Of a stretch of 64,000 nt of DNA, positions 36,336 to 45,783 are shown piece after piece. Both the position numbers and the translations under genes were made by a program. The notes under the pieces were generated by a model that was not told the origin of the DNA, ran no database searches, and was given only the letters and a program-made list of their open reading frames with translations. The stretch's first letter is position 1, and each line of letters starts with the position of its first letter. The stretch comes from an uncultured Cohaesibacter sp. (GTDB lineage Bacteria > Pseudomonadota > Alphaproteobacteria > Rhizobiales > Cohaesibacteraceae), in the NCBI RefSeq assembly GCF_963682185.1, contig NZ_OY821667.1:1862001-1926000 (forward strand). Direction: 5' to 3'.

Positions 36336-37445
36336 TTACCCTTTGAGGAATTTCGCCAAATGGCCGATCACGGCCTCACACGCTTCTGCGGTGCCAATGG
36401 TCATACGCAGAGCGTTTGGCAAACCATATCCTCCAACCTGTCGCAGCACGCAGCCCTTGGTCTGCAAGAAAGCGTCTGCTTCTGCTGCACTTTTGCCCGG
36501 TGCATCCGGGAAATGAATGAGAATGAAGTTGCCCACACTCGGGGTCACTTTCAGTCCCAGTGCTTCCAGAGCAGCAGAGGTCTTTGGCAGCCATTCCTTG
36601 TTATGCACCACGGCATTGCGGATGAAATCCTGATCACGCAGAGCAGCAACACCAGCAGCCTGAGCCGCACCGGAAATATTGAACGGCGGGCGAATACGGT
36701 TCATGGCATCGATAATGGCCTGCGGTCCATAGCACCAGCCAAGGCGCAACGCGGCAAGGCCATACACCTTCGAGAAGGTGCGCGACATCACCACATTCTC
36801 TGTGGTCGCGGCAAGCTCGATGCCAGCCTCATAGTCATTTTCAGCCACATATTCCGAGTAGGCCGCATCCAGAACCAAAACCACATGCTTTGGCAAACCG
36901 GCATGCAAACGGCGCACTTCGGACACTGGAATATAGGTACCAGTCGGATTGTTCGGATTGGCCAGAAAGACCATTTTGGTCTTGTCCGTCACGGCAGCAA
37001 GAATGGCGTCCACATCGGTCGTCAGATCCTGCTCCTCGGCAACGACAGGAACACCGCCCGCAGCCCGAATGGCAATGGGATACACCGCAAAACCATATTG
37101 GCTGTAGATTGCTTCGTCGCCACGCTCAAGGAAGGTATAGCACAGCAGGCTGAGCACTTCGTCAGAGCCAGCACCACACAGAATACGATCAGGATGCAGG
37201 CCATGCACCTCGCCAATCACCTCGCGCAGAACAACACTGCTGCCATCGGGATAAAGCTCCAGATTGCCCGTCATCTGACGGAAGGCATCCATTGCCTTGG
37301 AGCTTGCACCGAAAGGAGATTCGTTGGAGGACAGTTTGTGAATGGGCGCCGCCCCATCAATCTCGGCCTTGCCGGGAACATAAAGCGGGATATCGAGAAG
37401 CCCTTCACGCGGCTGAGGCCGTTGGGGCTGTCCGGAAGAGGACAT
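36336..37445 (-). CDS. hisC: Histidinol-phosphate aminotransferase (aromatic type)
   Basis: A 369-residue class I/II aminotransferase. The PLP lysine lies in MSRTFSKVYGLAALRLGW. The N-terminal HKLSSNESPFGAS and NPNNPTG are family motifs. In this gene context the enzyme may also transaminate prephenate or aromatic keto acids, as HisC/AroH proteins do. The start at 37445 follows ATCAGGAGTGGTGAA; an upstream in-frame ATG would add 23 unrelated residues. Confidence 0.93.
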   Translation of the reverse strand: MSSSGQPQRPQPREGLLDIPLYVPGKAEIDGAAPIHKLSSNESPFGASSKAMDAFRQMTGNLELYPDGSSVVLREVIGEVHGLHPDRILCGAGSDEVLSLLCYTFLERGDEAIYSQYGFAVYPIAIRAAGGVPVVAEEQDLTTDVDAILAAVTDKTKMVFLANPNNPTGTYIPVSEVRRLHAGLPKHVVLVLDAAYSEYVAENDYEAGIELAATTENVVMSRTFSKVYGLAALRLGWCYGPQAIIDAMNRIRPPFNISGAAQAAGVAALRDQDFIRNAVVHNKEWLPKTSAALEALGLKVTPSVGNFILIHFPDAPGKSAAEADAFLQTKGCVLRQVGGYGLPNALRMTIGTAEACEAVIGHLAKFLKG

Positions 37446-37601
37446 TTCACCACTCCTGATAATCTTAAGTCTACAATTGCTTCCGGCAGTCTTACAGCCA
37501 AGCCGGAAGCCCATTCAAGCAAAAAGGTGGGATTGAACGATCAAAGAGCCAGATTTGATCGAAAGATCGAAAATTCGCGCCTATCAAAGCAAAATCAAGG
37601 C

Positions 37602-38447
37602 CTATTCGGCAGCAGAGAGCGCAATTGGCGTCCAGTAGCCACCAACAACCCCGCGGATCACCATCGGATTGCTCGGCGAGCGTGTCAGCCCTTCCACTTC
37701 CACATCAGACACCGAGAAAGGCACGGCAACAAGGCATTCACAATGCCCCTCTTCCATGACGCAGGAAATCAACTGGCCACCGATGCGGTTGACAGCATCC
37801 TGCACCCCTTCCTCATGCGGAGCACAAAGTGCCACCAGACGCATATCCGGTACGGTCGTATCCATCAATGGCATGGACAGCACGAAGGTATCCAGATCCA
37901 CCGGGCGCCCCGCCTGTTTGATCACCGGCAAGCGACCGATGATCTGTACGCCATCTTTGGAAAGCGGAACCCACCAGGCGCTCTTGGCGTCGTTCTGGTT
38001 GGCGACCAGCCCGAGTGCAGCCCCATCGCCCACGCGCACCTGTTCGATCACGCCAGCGCTGTCGGCGGCTTCCTTGAAGCCAACCGTGAAACCGAAATAG
38101 AAGCGTGCGACATCGCGCACGTCAACGCCCGGCTCGACAATCACATCATAAGGGGCCTGCATATGGGTAAAGGTGGCGATGATTTCGCGCCAGAGATGCT
38201 CCACGGTCGTAATCGGCAAAATACCCCGATGCCGCCCGACAAGCCGGCGCATCATGTCCATCTCGCGTCCGGGCCGGAAGGCCGCGCCAGGCTTATGCGT
38301 GCGCTTCACCGCGATCAGGGCCTGAACGATTTCACTGCGCTCGATCAAATGCCGGTGAATGGACTCATCAATGCTGTCAATTCTCTGCCGCAGCTCATCC
38401 AGTGTCGGCTCGTCCTTTTGCGCGCCGCCCTCTTTGCTATCCGTCAT
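37602..38447 (-). CDS. Chorismate mutase (AroQ) with C-terminal extra domain
   Basis: A 281-residue protein. Residues about 15-100 are an AroQ-type chorismate mutase domain (LDELRQRIDSIDESIHRHLIERSEIVQALIAVK, then the FRPGREMDMMRRL segment). Residues 105-280 form a second region whose layout recalls a degenerate prephenate-dehydratase-like or ACT-type domain, though I see no TRF-type dehydratase motif. It heads the operon with hisC and tyrC and would feed prephenate to them. Confidence 0.85.
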   Translation of the reverse strand: MTDSKEGGAQKDEPTLDELRQRIDSIDESIHRHLIERSEIVQALIAVKRTHKPGAAFRPGREMDMMRRLVGRHRGILPITTVEHLWREIIATFTHMQAPYDVIVEPGVDVRDVARFYFGFTVGFKEAADSAGVIEQVRVGDGAALGLVANQNDAKSAWWVPLSKDGVQIIGRLPVIKQAGRPVDLDTFVLSMPLMDTTVPDMRLVALCAPHEEGVQDAVNRIGGQLISCVMEEGHCECLVAVPFSVSDVEVEGLTRSPSNPMVIRGVVGGYWTPIALSAAE

Positions 38448-38699
38448 GATCGTCCTGTCTTCATTTGTCTTTGCGCAGTCTCTTGGCCAACGCCGATGAG
38501 CCGATGAAACGCATCCGGCAACAGGCTGATTTCCGCGCGCCGTTCAATGCGCTTAATCGAATAGTATCCCTTTGGTTGGATAGTATCCTTAAAAGGGAGA
38601 CACCACAAAAGCAAAGAAAAGATTTGACTTGTCCCCCCATGCTCCCTAGCTACTTTGCACAAGACAAAAAAACCAGTCCGTCTTTGGAGAAAATGCCCA

Positions 38700-39932
38700 A
38701 TGAACAGTCCGACCGACAAGAACAATCCGGAAACCGGAGTGAAAAGTCGGGAAGAGCGCGCCCACCACGAGGCGCTGTCTCCATCCAGCCGGAGTGTCAC
38801 CTTCGGCCCGGACACCCCGCTCAAGCTGGATGCTGGCGGAGAACTCTCTCCCTTCACCATCGCCTATGAAACCTATGGCAGCCTGAACGAAGACCACTCC
38901 AACGCTATCCTCGTTTTCCACGCCCTGACCGGTGACCAATATGCCGCCTCCCCCTCGCCGGTAACCGGCAAGCCGGGCTGGTGGTCCACCATGATCGGAC
39001 CGGGCAAGCCCATCGATACCGAACGCTATTTCGTTATCTGCTCAAACGTTCTGGGCGGCTGTTCAGGCTCTACGGGGCCGGCCTCCATCAATCCGGCCAC
39101 CGGCAAGCCCTATGGTCTTGATCTACCGGTGATCACCGTGCCTGACATGGTGCGCGCTCAGACGATGCTGGTGGACCATCTGGGTATCGACAAACTCTTC
39201 AGTGTAATTGGAGGCTCCATGGGCGGCATGCAGGCCATGCAATGGGCGGCTGCTTACCCCGAACGGGTCAACTCGGCGATCCTGATCGCCACCGCTTCGC
39301 ACCATTCATCGCAGAATATTGCCTTTTACGAGGTTGGCCGCCAAGCCGTAATGGCCGATCTGGACTGGCATGGCGGGCGCTACTATGACTATGACGTCAC
39401 GCCGAAAAAGGGGCTCGCCGTAGCGCGGATGGCAGCCCATGTGACCTACATGTCCGAGCAGTCACTGCAGAATAAATTTGGCCGCAATCTGCAAAATAGT
39501 ACGGAAAAGGGCTTTTCCTTTGATGCCGAGTTTGAAATCGAAAGCTATCTGCATCATCAGGGCATGACCTTCGTGGATCGCTTCGACGCCAATTCCTATC
39601 TCTATGTGACGCGGGCGATGGATTATTTCGACCTGGCCGCAAGCTATGATGGACAGTTGGCCAAAGCCTTCATGGGAACCAAGGCGCGCTTTTGCGTTGT
39701 CTCCTTCACCTCGGACTGGCATTTCCCAACCTCGGCCAGCCGCACCATCGTGCACGCGCTCAATGCGGCAGGCGCTTCGGTCAGCTTTGTCGAGATTGAC
39801 AGCGACAAGGGCCATGACGCCTTTTTGCTCGAAGAGCCAGAATTCTTCGATGCCATCAACGGCTTCCTGCATGCTGCCGATCGCAACAATGACCAGCCCG
39901 GCAACCACGATGATACGGAGGAGCGCTCATGA
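38700..39932 (+). CDS. metX: Homoserine O-acetyltransferase
   Basis: An alpha/beta-hydrolase-fold enzyme of methionine synthesis, 410 residues. The nucleophile Ser lies in [13 protein letters not shown]. The oxyanion region shows [10 protein letters not shown]. The catalytic Asp/His are probably in SDWHFPTS and [14 protein letters not shown]. The start at 38700 follows TTGGAGAAAATGCCCA. The gene overlaps metW by 4 bp (ATGA), so the two are translationally coupled. I looked for a SAM-II riboswitch upstream and did not find a convincing one. Confidence 0.95.
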   Translation: MNSPTDKNNPETGVKSREERAHHEALSPSSRSVTFGPDTPLKLDAGGELSPFTIAYETYGSLNEDHSNAILVFHALTGDQYAASPSPVTGKPGWWSTMIGPGKPIDTERYFVICSNVLGGCSGSTGPASINPATGKPYGLDLPVITVPDMVRAQTMLVDHLGIDKLFSVIGGSMGGMQAMQWAAAYPERVNSAILIATASHHSSQNIAFYEVGRQAVMADLDWHGGRYYDYDVTPKKGLAVARMAAHVTYMSEQSLQNKFGRNLQNSTEKGFSFDAEFEIESYLHHQGMTFVDRFDANSYLYVTRAMDYFDLAASYDGQLAKAFMGTKARFCVVSFTSDWHFPTSASRTIVHALNAAGASVSFVEIDSDKGHDAFLLEEPEFFDAINGFLHAADRNNDQPGNHDDTEERS

Positions 39933-40582
39933 GCAAGCCCGACAAGAAGGCCCTCATCGTCGGCGGACGCGCAGACAACACCCGCATCGACTTCGAGCTG
40001 GTGGCAGACATGATCGAACCCAACACCAAGATTCTTGATGTGGGCAGCGACGATGGCGCCCTGCTGGAATTGCTGCGTGACAGTCGCAATGTGGAAGGAC
40101 GCGGCATCGAGCTGTCCCAGAAGGGGGTCAACAAATGCGTGGCCCGTGGCTTGTCGGTCATTCAGGGCGATGCGGATGAAGATCTGATCTATTATCCCGA
40201 TGACAGCTTTGATTATGTCATCCTCAGCCAGACCATTCAGGCAACGCGCAATCCAAAGCTGGTGCTGGAACATTTGCTGCGCATCGGGCGCAAGGCGATT
40301 GTCTCCTTCCCCAATTTCGGCCATTGGCGTGTGCGTTCGGATCTTCTCTTCCGTGGCACGATGCCGGTCAACGATTACCTGCCCTACAGCTGGTATGACA
40401 CACCGAACATCCATTTCTGCACGGTGCGGGATTTTGTCAATCTGTGCCGAGAAACCAATGCGGAAATAGAGAAGGCCCACGGCCTTCAGGGAGAAGGAGA
40501 GCGCATTTCCTTTTCCGCCCCCTGGTGGTTCTGGAACCTGTTTGCCGAACAGGCCATTTTCCTCCTAAGCCGCAAGCACTAG
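39929..40582 (+). CDS. metW: Methionine biosynthesis protein MetW
   Basis: A 217-residue methyltransferase-fold protein that stimulates MetX in homoserine acetylation. The SAM-fold motif is [16 protein letters not shown] near 33-48. The conserved middle contains [17 protein letters not shown], and [18 protein letters not shown] is the MetW hallmark. It overlaps the metX stop codon. The end overlaps the convergent methyltransferase gene by 4 bp. Confidence 0.94.
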   Translation: MSKPDKKALIVGGRADNTRIDFELVADMIEPNTKILDVGSDDGALLELLRDSRNVEGRGIELSQKGVNKCVARGLSVIQGDADEDLIYYPDDSFDYVILSQTIQATRNPKLVLEHLLRIGRKAIVSFPNFGHWRVRSDLLFRGTMPVNDYLPYSWYDTPNIHFCTVRDFVNLCRETNAEIEKAHGLQGEGERISFSAPWWFWNLFAEQAIFLLSRKH

Positions 40583-41382
40583 TCGCTCTCCCCCTTCGGC
40601 CAATCTTCAGCATTGGCAAAGGGATTGTAGGCTGGAAAATGCCCACCCGCTGCAGGCAGGTTGGGAACCGGCAGGAACACAGGCCGGAAGCTGGTCTTAA
40701 CCTTGCTGGCTTCCGTGCTCACCAGCCCTTGCGCCAACAGCTTGGTTGCTTCCACTATCAGAACGCCGGAAAAAGCGGGCCAACATTGCGCCCCGATCCG
40801 CTCCCACAGATGAGCCGAGCCCAAAAAGCGCTGCCGCTTGAAGGGTGCAAAAAAAAGCCCGTCATTCCAGCGTGTCGGCGTAAACATGGTATCGCGCAAG
40901 AGGTGTCTTAGCTGTCTTTTGGAAAAGGGACGCCCATAGGCAAAGGGAGAATGCTCCACCCGCGCCCAAACGCCGCGTCGATTGGGCACCACGATCATCA
41001 AGCGCCCGCCTGGCGTCAAAACGCGCCAGATTTCGCGCAAATGCTCAGCCGGATTGTCAACCAGTTCCAGCATATGCACCAGCACGACCCGATCGAGACT
41101 GGCATCGGCCAAAGGCAAATCATTGCTGTCGACAAGCGCGGTTGAAGAAGCGCCATCGGAAGGCCAATAAACGGCGCCCTGCTGTGAGGGCATGAAAGCC
41201 AAGGCACGCTCCGCCTTATCGCGCATATTGCGTATATAGGGGGGGGCATAACCCATCCCCAAAACACTCAGCCCCTTGAGGTTGGGCCAAAGAGTCTGGA
41301 TACGCTGATTGACGTGATGCGCCGTGACGCGTCCCAACGGCTGGGTATAGAAATTTCTCAAATCCAGAACATCAAGAAACAT
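40579..41382 (-). CDS. Class I SAM-dependent methyltransferase
   Basis: A 267-residue protein. SAM-binding motif I is LSVLGMGYAPPYI, the acidic strand is ALVDSNDLPLADASLDRVVLVHMLELVDNP, and motif post I is WRVLTPGGRLMIVVPN. This arrangement is that of Methyltransf_11 proteins found beside gloB in Hyphomicrobiales. Substrate unknown. The start at 41382 is an ATG; a GTG four codons upstream is an alternative. It is divergent from gloB. Confidence 0.85.
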   Translation of the reverse strand: MFLDVLDLRNFYTQPLGRVTAHHVNQRIQTLWPNLKGLSVLGMGYAPPYIRNMRDKAERALAFMPSQQGAVYWPSDGASSTALVDSNDLPLADASLDRVVLVHMLELVDNPAEHLREIWRVLTPGGRLMIVVPNRRGVWARVEHSPFAYGRPFSKRQLRHLLRDTMFTPTRWNDGLFFAPFKRQRFLGSAHLWERIGAQCWPAFSGVLIVEATKLLAQGLVSTEASKVKTSFRPVFLPVPNLPAAGGHFPAYNPFANAEDWPKGESD

Positions 41383-41610
41383 GAAAAACAGCACGCACCG
41401 CGCAAGCGGCTCCCCATCGTTGGCCTATGGCTAGTGCTTCTAATGTGGCATCTCGCATCACCAATTCCAAGCGACAAAAATCACATATTGAGAAAGCTGG
41501 CGATTGCGTCAGCGTAGGCCAACCTTATATTGAGAAAGAATCTGGGCATTCCCCCCAAAACATGCCACTGTTGACGGGACTGCCAGACAGCAATCACTGG
41601 AGAGACCCAA

Positions 41611-42387
41611 ATGGCCAATCAGCCCCTTGAAACAAAACTCATTCCCTGCCGCTCGGACAATTATGCCGTTTTGGTCCATGACAAGGAGGCGAATCTCACT
41701 TTTCTGGTGGATGTCCCCGAAGCACCGGCCATCCGACAAGCCTTAAAGGAAACGGGCTGGTCTCTGACCCATATTCTGATCACCCATCATCATTATGATC
41801 ATGTGGAAGGGCTTGCTGCCATCAAAGAAGAAACCGGAGCCAAAGTCTATGGCCCCGCCGACAGTGCCAGCAAGATAGGGAATATCGACGAGCCTCTCTC
41901 CGACGGAGACAGTTTCAAATTTGGCGACCAGAAGGTCTATGTGCTGGGAACGCCAGGCCACACGCTCGACCATATCAGCTATTGGTTACCCGACGCCGAG
42001 TTGGCCTTCACGGGCGACACACTCTTCGCCATGGGCTGTGGTCGCGTGTTTGAAGGCACCCTCAAGGACATGTGGTTTTCCGTTGACAAGCTGGCAAAAC
42101 TGCCGCCGGAAACCACCTTTTTCTGCGGTCACGAATATACCGAGGCCAATGGCAATTTCTGCCTGACCATCGAGCCGGAAAACGAACTGCTTCTGCAGCG
42201 GGTAGAAGAGGTTAAAAGCTTGCGAGCCCAGGGACTGCCAACTGTGCCGTCGACCATTCTGGATGAACTGACCACCAACAGCTTCTTGCGTGCCAATGAC
42301 GCGGACGTTAAGGCATCGTTGGGCATGGCCGATGCTGAGGATTGGGAAGTGTTTGCCGAAATCCGCACCCGCAAGGACAATGCCTGA
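41611..42387 (+). CDS. gloB: Hydroxyacylglutathione hydrolase (glyoxalase II)
   Basis: A 258-residue metallo-beta-lactamase-fold enzyme that hydrolyses S-D-lactoylglutathione. The dinuclear metal motif is THHHYDHVEG (HxHxDH) near 56-65. Further ligands are in GTPGHTLDHISY, FTGDTLFAMGCGRVFEGT and CGHEYTEANGNF. The C-terminal HAGH-type domain for glutathione binding is present. All elements are intact. Confidence 0.96.
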   Translation: MANQPLETKLIPCRSDNYAVLVHDKEANLTFLVDVPEAPAIRQALKETGWSLTHILITHHHYDHVEGLAAIKEETGAKVYGPADSASKIGNIDEPLSDGDSFKFGDQKVYVLGTPGHTLDHISYWLPDAELAFTGDTLFAMGCGRVFEGTLKDMWFSVDKLAKLPPETTFFCGHEYTEANGNFCLTIEPENELLLQRVEEVKSLRAQGLPTVPSTILDELTTNSFLRANDADVKASLGMADAEDWEVFAEIRTRKDNA

Positions 42388-42417
42388 CATGCCGGGAAGC
42401 GGAACAAAGGGCTCAAA

Positions 42418-42453
42418 ATGACAATAGAGGCGCGTCGGCGCCTCTATTGTCAT
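42418..42453. terminator. Perfect 16-bp hairpin between gloB and lrp
   Basis: ATGACAATAGAGGCGC and its exact reverse complement flank the loop GTCG. It lies between two convergent genes and very probably acts as a bidirectional terminator or mRNA 3' end, though the T-tracts on both sides are short. Confidence 0.75.
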
Positions 42454-42472
42454 GCACAAAAAAGATCCAACC

Positions 42473-42964
42473 CTAGAAGGGTTCGCTGCCAAACAGCTTC
42501 TTGGCGGTTTCATTGATCAAGGTATGGCGGCGGTCGAATTTCTTAGCCAGAATGATGTTGGTCATCGTGCGCACAACACCCTGAATTTCGCCGATCTCAT
42601 CAAGCAGCACATCCAGATCTTCAAGCTGTGGCATTTCCACGATCAGAGACAGATCGAACGCCCCGTTCACCGTGAAGCAAGAGGAAATTTCGGGATAGTC
42701 TTCAAGCTTCTGCACGATAGGCCCCTGCAATTTGGGGTCGATCTCGACAAAGACGATTGCCCGATTGAGCGCTTCCATGGGGTCGCTGTTGAGCAACACG
42801 GTAAAGCCGTCAATCACACCTTCTCGCTTGAGCCGTTCAATACGCTCATGCACCGTGGAGCGTGCGACATCCAGCTTGCGTCCGATTTCAGAGGTCGAAA
42901 GACGCGCGTCTGCCTGCAACAACCGGATAAGTTTTCTGTCCAGATCATCTAGCGAACGCCGCAT
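42473..42964 (-). CDS. Lrp/AsnC-family transcriptional regulator
   Basis: A 163-residue regulator with an N-terminal helix-turn-helix (LDRKLIRLLQADARLSTSEIGRKLDVARSTVHERIERLKREGVI) and a C-terminal RAM/ACT-like domain. It is divergent from the aminoadipate-semialdehyde dehydrogenase gene across 330 bp, which suggests it senses lysine or a derivative and controls that gene. That is inference from position; the effector is not visible in sequence. Confidence 0.9.
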   Translation of the reverse strand: MRRSLDDLDRKLIRLLQADARLSTSEIGRKLDVARSTVHERIERLKREGVIDGFTVLLNSDPMEALNRAIVFVEIDPKLQGPIVQKLEDYPEISSCFTVNGAFDLSLIVEMPQLEDLDVLLDEIGEIQGVVRTMTNIILAKKFDRRHTLINETAKKLFGSEPF

Positions 42965-43294
42965 TGCTTTCTCCTGAATGCTATCGAGCCTCTTGGCTCA
43001 ATCTTGTAAACAGGCTATTGTCCTCACCTGTATTTCATTAGCTCACTTATTCATGATTTTCCCTCAAGAGCTACCGCTAATTTGACCTATTACCACATAT
43101 TTCCAGCAAAATGCTTTAATTTTTCGGCACATTGCCAAACGGCACCCAACACCCCTCTGTTTCTGCTGTTCCCGGCTCATTATACTAACAGCCGACAAAA
43201 TCTTTTTCACAAATAAAATCAACATATTAAAGACGGATTGATTTCCCTCCCCTTTTCAAAACCGTCTTCAAACACACTTTCCGGAGATCCCTCG
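42965..43294. promoter_or_regulatory. Divergent lrp / aminoadipate-semialdehyde dehydrogenase promoter region
   Basis: A 330-bp AT-rich region with no gene. It should contain the promoters of both flanking genes and binding sites for the Lrp-type regulator, but I cannot pick out a clear operator. Confidence 0.45.
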
Positions 43295-44809
43295 ATGAGT
43301 TCATCCCTCGCTTCTGAAGCAAAAATCCTGCTCGACGCCATGGGCGTTGATGCAGCCAGACTTGGCGGCACCATTTCCGTTTCAAGCCCGATTGACGGCT
43401 CCGCCATCGCAACGGTCGCAGAACAGTCCGCCAACGACATGAACAAGGCAGTCGAAGCCGCCCATGCCGCATTCCTTGAATGGCGCACCGTACCGGCCCC
43501 TGTGCGTGGCGAGCTGGTACGCCTTTTGGGTGTGGAACTGCGCAAACACAAGGAAGCACTGGGCAAACTGGTGTCCATTGAGGCTGGCAAGATCCTGTCT
43601 GAAGGCCTTGGCGAAGTGCAGGAAATGATCGACATTTGCGATTTCGCCGTTGGCCAGTCCCGCCAGCTTTATGGCAAGACCATCGCGTCTGAACGCCCTG
43701 GCCATCGCATGATGGAAACATGGCATCCGATGGGCGTTTGTGGTGTCATCTCAGCCTTCAACTTCCCCGTTGCAGTCTGGTCTTGGAACACATGTCTGGC
43801 ACTCGTCTGTGGCGATAGCGTCATCTGGAAGCCATCGGAAAAGACCCCGCTCACCGCGCTCGCCTGCGAAGCAATCCTGAACAGCGTGATTGCCTCCTTC
43901 GATCAGGCTCCTGCTGCTCTGGCTCAGGTGGTTATCGGTGGTCCGGCTGTCGGCGAAGCACTGGTAGACAATCCGCTGGTTCCGATCATTTCTGCCACCG
44001 GCTCCACCCGCATGGGCAAGGCTGTCGGCCCGCGTGTAGCAGCCCGCTTTGGCCGCTCCATTCTGGAACTGGGCGGCAACAACGCCATGATCGTGGCCCC
44101 GAGTGCCGATCTCGATATGGCTGTGCGCGCCATCTGCTTCTCCGCAGTGGGCACCGCCGGTCAGCGTTGCACTTCGCTGCGTCGTCTCATCGTGCATGAG
44201 AGTGTGGTTGACAAGCTGGTGCCACAGCTCAAAAAGGCTTACGGATCTCTGCCCGTCGGCACCCCGCTGGATGGCGGCACTTTGGTTGGCCCGCTGATCG
44301 ATGAAGCAGCCTTCTCCATGATGCAGGATTCCCTTACCAAGGCCAAGGAACAGGGCGGCACCGTCACCGGTGGTGAACGTGTCACTGTCGAGAAATGCGA
44401 AGGCGGTTTCTATGTGCGTCCGGCCATTGCCGAAATGCCTGGCCAGAGCGACGTGGTCAAAACCGAGACCTTTGCCCCAATCCTTTATGTCATGACCTAC
44501 AAGGACTTCGACGAGGCCCTCAAGCTGCATAATGAAGTCCCACAGGGCCTGTCTTCCTGCATCTTCACGCTGGACATGCGCGAAACCGAGCTCTTCATGA
44601 GTGCTGCCGGCTCTGACTGCGGCATCTGCAACGTCAATATCGGCCCGTCGGGCGCAGAAATTGGCGGTGCCTTTGGTGGTGAAAAGGAAACCGGCGGTGG
44701 CCGCGAATCCGGCTCCGATGCCTGGAAAGGCTACATGCGCCGCGCAACCAACACCATCAACTACTCCACCGAGCTGCCTCTGGCACAGGGTGTTTCCTTC
44801 GACGTCTGA
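43295..44809 (+). CDS. amaB: L-Aminoadipate-semialdehyde dehydrogenase (ALDH7 type)
   Basis: A 504-residue aldehyde dehydrogenase that oxidises 2-aminoadipate semialdehyde (in equilibrium with piperideine-6-carboxylate) to 2-aminoadipate in lysine catabolism. The sequence follows the antiquitin/ALDH7 branch: VISAFNFPVAVWSWN, LELGGNNAMIV with the catalytic Glu, GQRCTSLRRL with the nucleophilic Cys, and the C-terminal GAEIGGAFGGEKETGGGRESGSD (part). The start at 43295 follows CCGGAGATCC. It sits divergent to an Lrp-type regulator and is followed by a strong terminator. Confidence 0.9.
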   Translation: MSSSLASEAKILLDAMGVDAARLGGTISVSSPIDGSAIATVAEQSANDMNKAVEAAHAAFLEWRTVPAPVRGELVRLLGVELRKHKEALGKLVSIEAGKILSEGLGEVQEMIDICDFAVGQSRQLYGKTIASERPGHRMMETWHPMGVCGVISAFNFPVAVWSWNTCLALVCGDSVIWKPSEKTPLTALACEAILNSVIASFDQAPAALAQVVIGGPAVGEALVDNPLVPIISATGSTRMGKAVGPRVAARFGRSILELGGNNAMIVAPSADLDMAVRAICFSAVGTAGQRCTSLRRLIVHESVVDKLVPQLKKAYGSLPVGTPLDGGTLVGPLIDEAAFSMMQDSLTKAKEQGGTVTGGERVTVEKCEGGFYVRPAIAEMPGQSDVVKTETFAPILYVMTYKDFDEALKLHNEVPQGLSSCIFTLDMRETELFMSAAGSDCGICNVNIGPSGAEIGGAFGGEKETGGGRESGSDAWKGYMRRATNTINYSTELPLAQGVSFDV

Positions 44810-44843
44810 TGACGACAAGAAATTTTAAAGTGAGAATTTCAGG

Positions 44844-44868
44844 AAAGGGCCGCTTGCGGCCCTTTTTT
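44844..44868 (+). terminator. Terminator of the aminoadipate-semialdehyde dehydrogenase gene
   Basis: Stem AAAGGGCCGC/GCGGCCCTTT followed by further T, 35 bases after the stop codon. Confidence 0.85.
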
Positions 44869-44906
44869 GTGTTATGTAGCGCTCACCACTTGCGCTTTGC
44901 GCAAAA

Positions 44907-44921
44907 TGTTATAGCGTAACA
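44907..44921 (+). promoter_or_regulatory. Zur-box-like palindrome before znuCB
   Basis: TGTTATAGCGTAACA has TGTTA/TAACA arms and lies 16 bp upstream of the proposed znuC start. It resembles alphaproteobacterial Zur boxes (TGTTATA-N-TATAACA type). A Zur-like regulator is encoded at 58455-58964. Confidence 0.7.
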
Positions 44922-44937
44922 CCCCCATTTATAGTCC

Positions 44938-45783
44938 TTGACCAATCAAGATTGCACACTCGTGACCCATACCGATCCTTTGCTCGTTGGAACAGACATA
45001 ACTGTCAAAGCTGACGGCAAGACATTGCTGAATGACGTTTCCGTCTCGGTTTGTGAAAATGAAATCGTGACCATTATCGGCCCCAATGGCGGCGGCAAGA
45101 CCACTTTGCTGAAAGCCTTGCTCGGCCTCAGACCGATCTCGTCCGGCACCGTCAAACGCAAGAAGACTCTCAATCTGGGTTATGTGCCCCAAAAACTCGT
45201 CATTGATCGCACGCTGCCACTGACCGTGCAGCGCCTGATGCAGCTCACCGGCTCTTACAAGCGCACCCAGATTGAGGATGCACTGGGAGAAACGGGTGTC
45301 GCACATAAGATCCACGACAATATCCACTCGCTTTCGGGCGGCGAAATGCAGCGCGTGCTGCTCGCTCGCGCCATTATCCGTCAGCCGGAGCTGATGGTAC
45401 TGGACGAGCCGGTACAGGGCGTCGACTATCTTGGCGAAATCGCCCTTTATCAGCTCATCGAGGCCATCCGTAACAAATATAAATGCGGCATTCTTCTGGT
45501 CTCCCACGACCTACATATGGTGATGCGCGCCTCCAACAGAGTCATTTGTCTCAACACCCATGTCTGCTGTTCAGGACAACCGACCGACGTGGAACAGAGC
45601 CCCGACTATCAGCGCCTGTTTGGCTCCCGCGGGTTGCAGACCATGGCTCCCTATGGCCATCGCCATGGCCATTTTCACGATATCCCGCCAGATCCGGCGT
45701 CCCTTAGTGACCATAGTGCCGATGGGCATTCATGCTCGGACCATAACCATTGCGATCCCGAGGGACATAACCATGCTGGATGA
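44938..45783 (+). CDS. znuC: Zinc ABC transporter, ATP-binding protein
   Basis: A 281-residue ATPase of the ZnuABC zinc importer. Walker A is GPNGGGKTTLL, the signature is LSGGEMQRVLLARA, Walker B is LMVLDEPVQG and the switch His lies in LVSHD. The last 45 residues are rich in His and acidic residues (HRHGHFHD, DHNHCDPEGHNH), likely a zinc-binding tail. The start is uncertain: TTG at 44938 or GTG at 44962; no ATG or good ribosome-binding site fits, and the Zur box is very close. It overlaps znuB by 11 bp. Confidence 0.92.
   Translation: MTNQDCTLVTHTDPLLVGTDITVKADGKTLLNDVSVSVCENEIVTIIGPNGGGKTTLLKALLGLRPISSGTVKRKKTLNLGYVPQKLVIDRTLPLTVQRLMQLTGSYKRTQIEDALGETGVAHKIHDNIHSLSGGEMQRVLLARAIIRQPELMVLDEPVQGVDYLGEIALYQLIEAIRNKYKCGILLVSHDLHMVMRASNRVICLNTHVCCSGQPTDVEQSPDYQRLFGSRGLQTMAPYGHRHGHFHDIPPDPASLSDHSADGHSCSDHNHCDPEGHNHAG

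Noticed and set aside
36360-38507. A 715-codon open frame on the plus strand opposite tyrC, hisC and chorismate mutase
   Set aside because: It lies antisense to three well-supported genes and its product is rich in His, Arg and Gln without any domain. It is a by-product of codon bias on the other strand.
38448-38699. SAM-II riboswitch upstream of metX
   Set aside because: Alphaproteobacterial metX/metA genes often have one, and CAGGCTGATTT recalls a part of it, but the conserved downstream pairing and the GCTAAA-type end are not found. A covariance-model search would decide.
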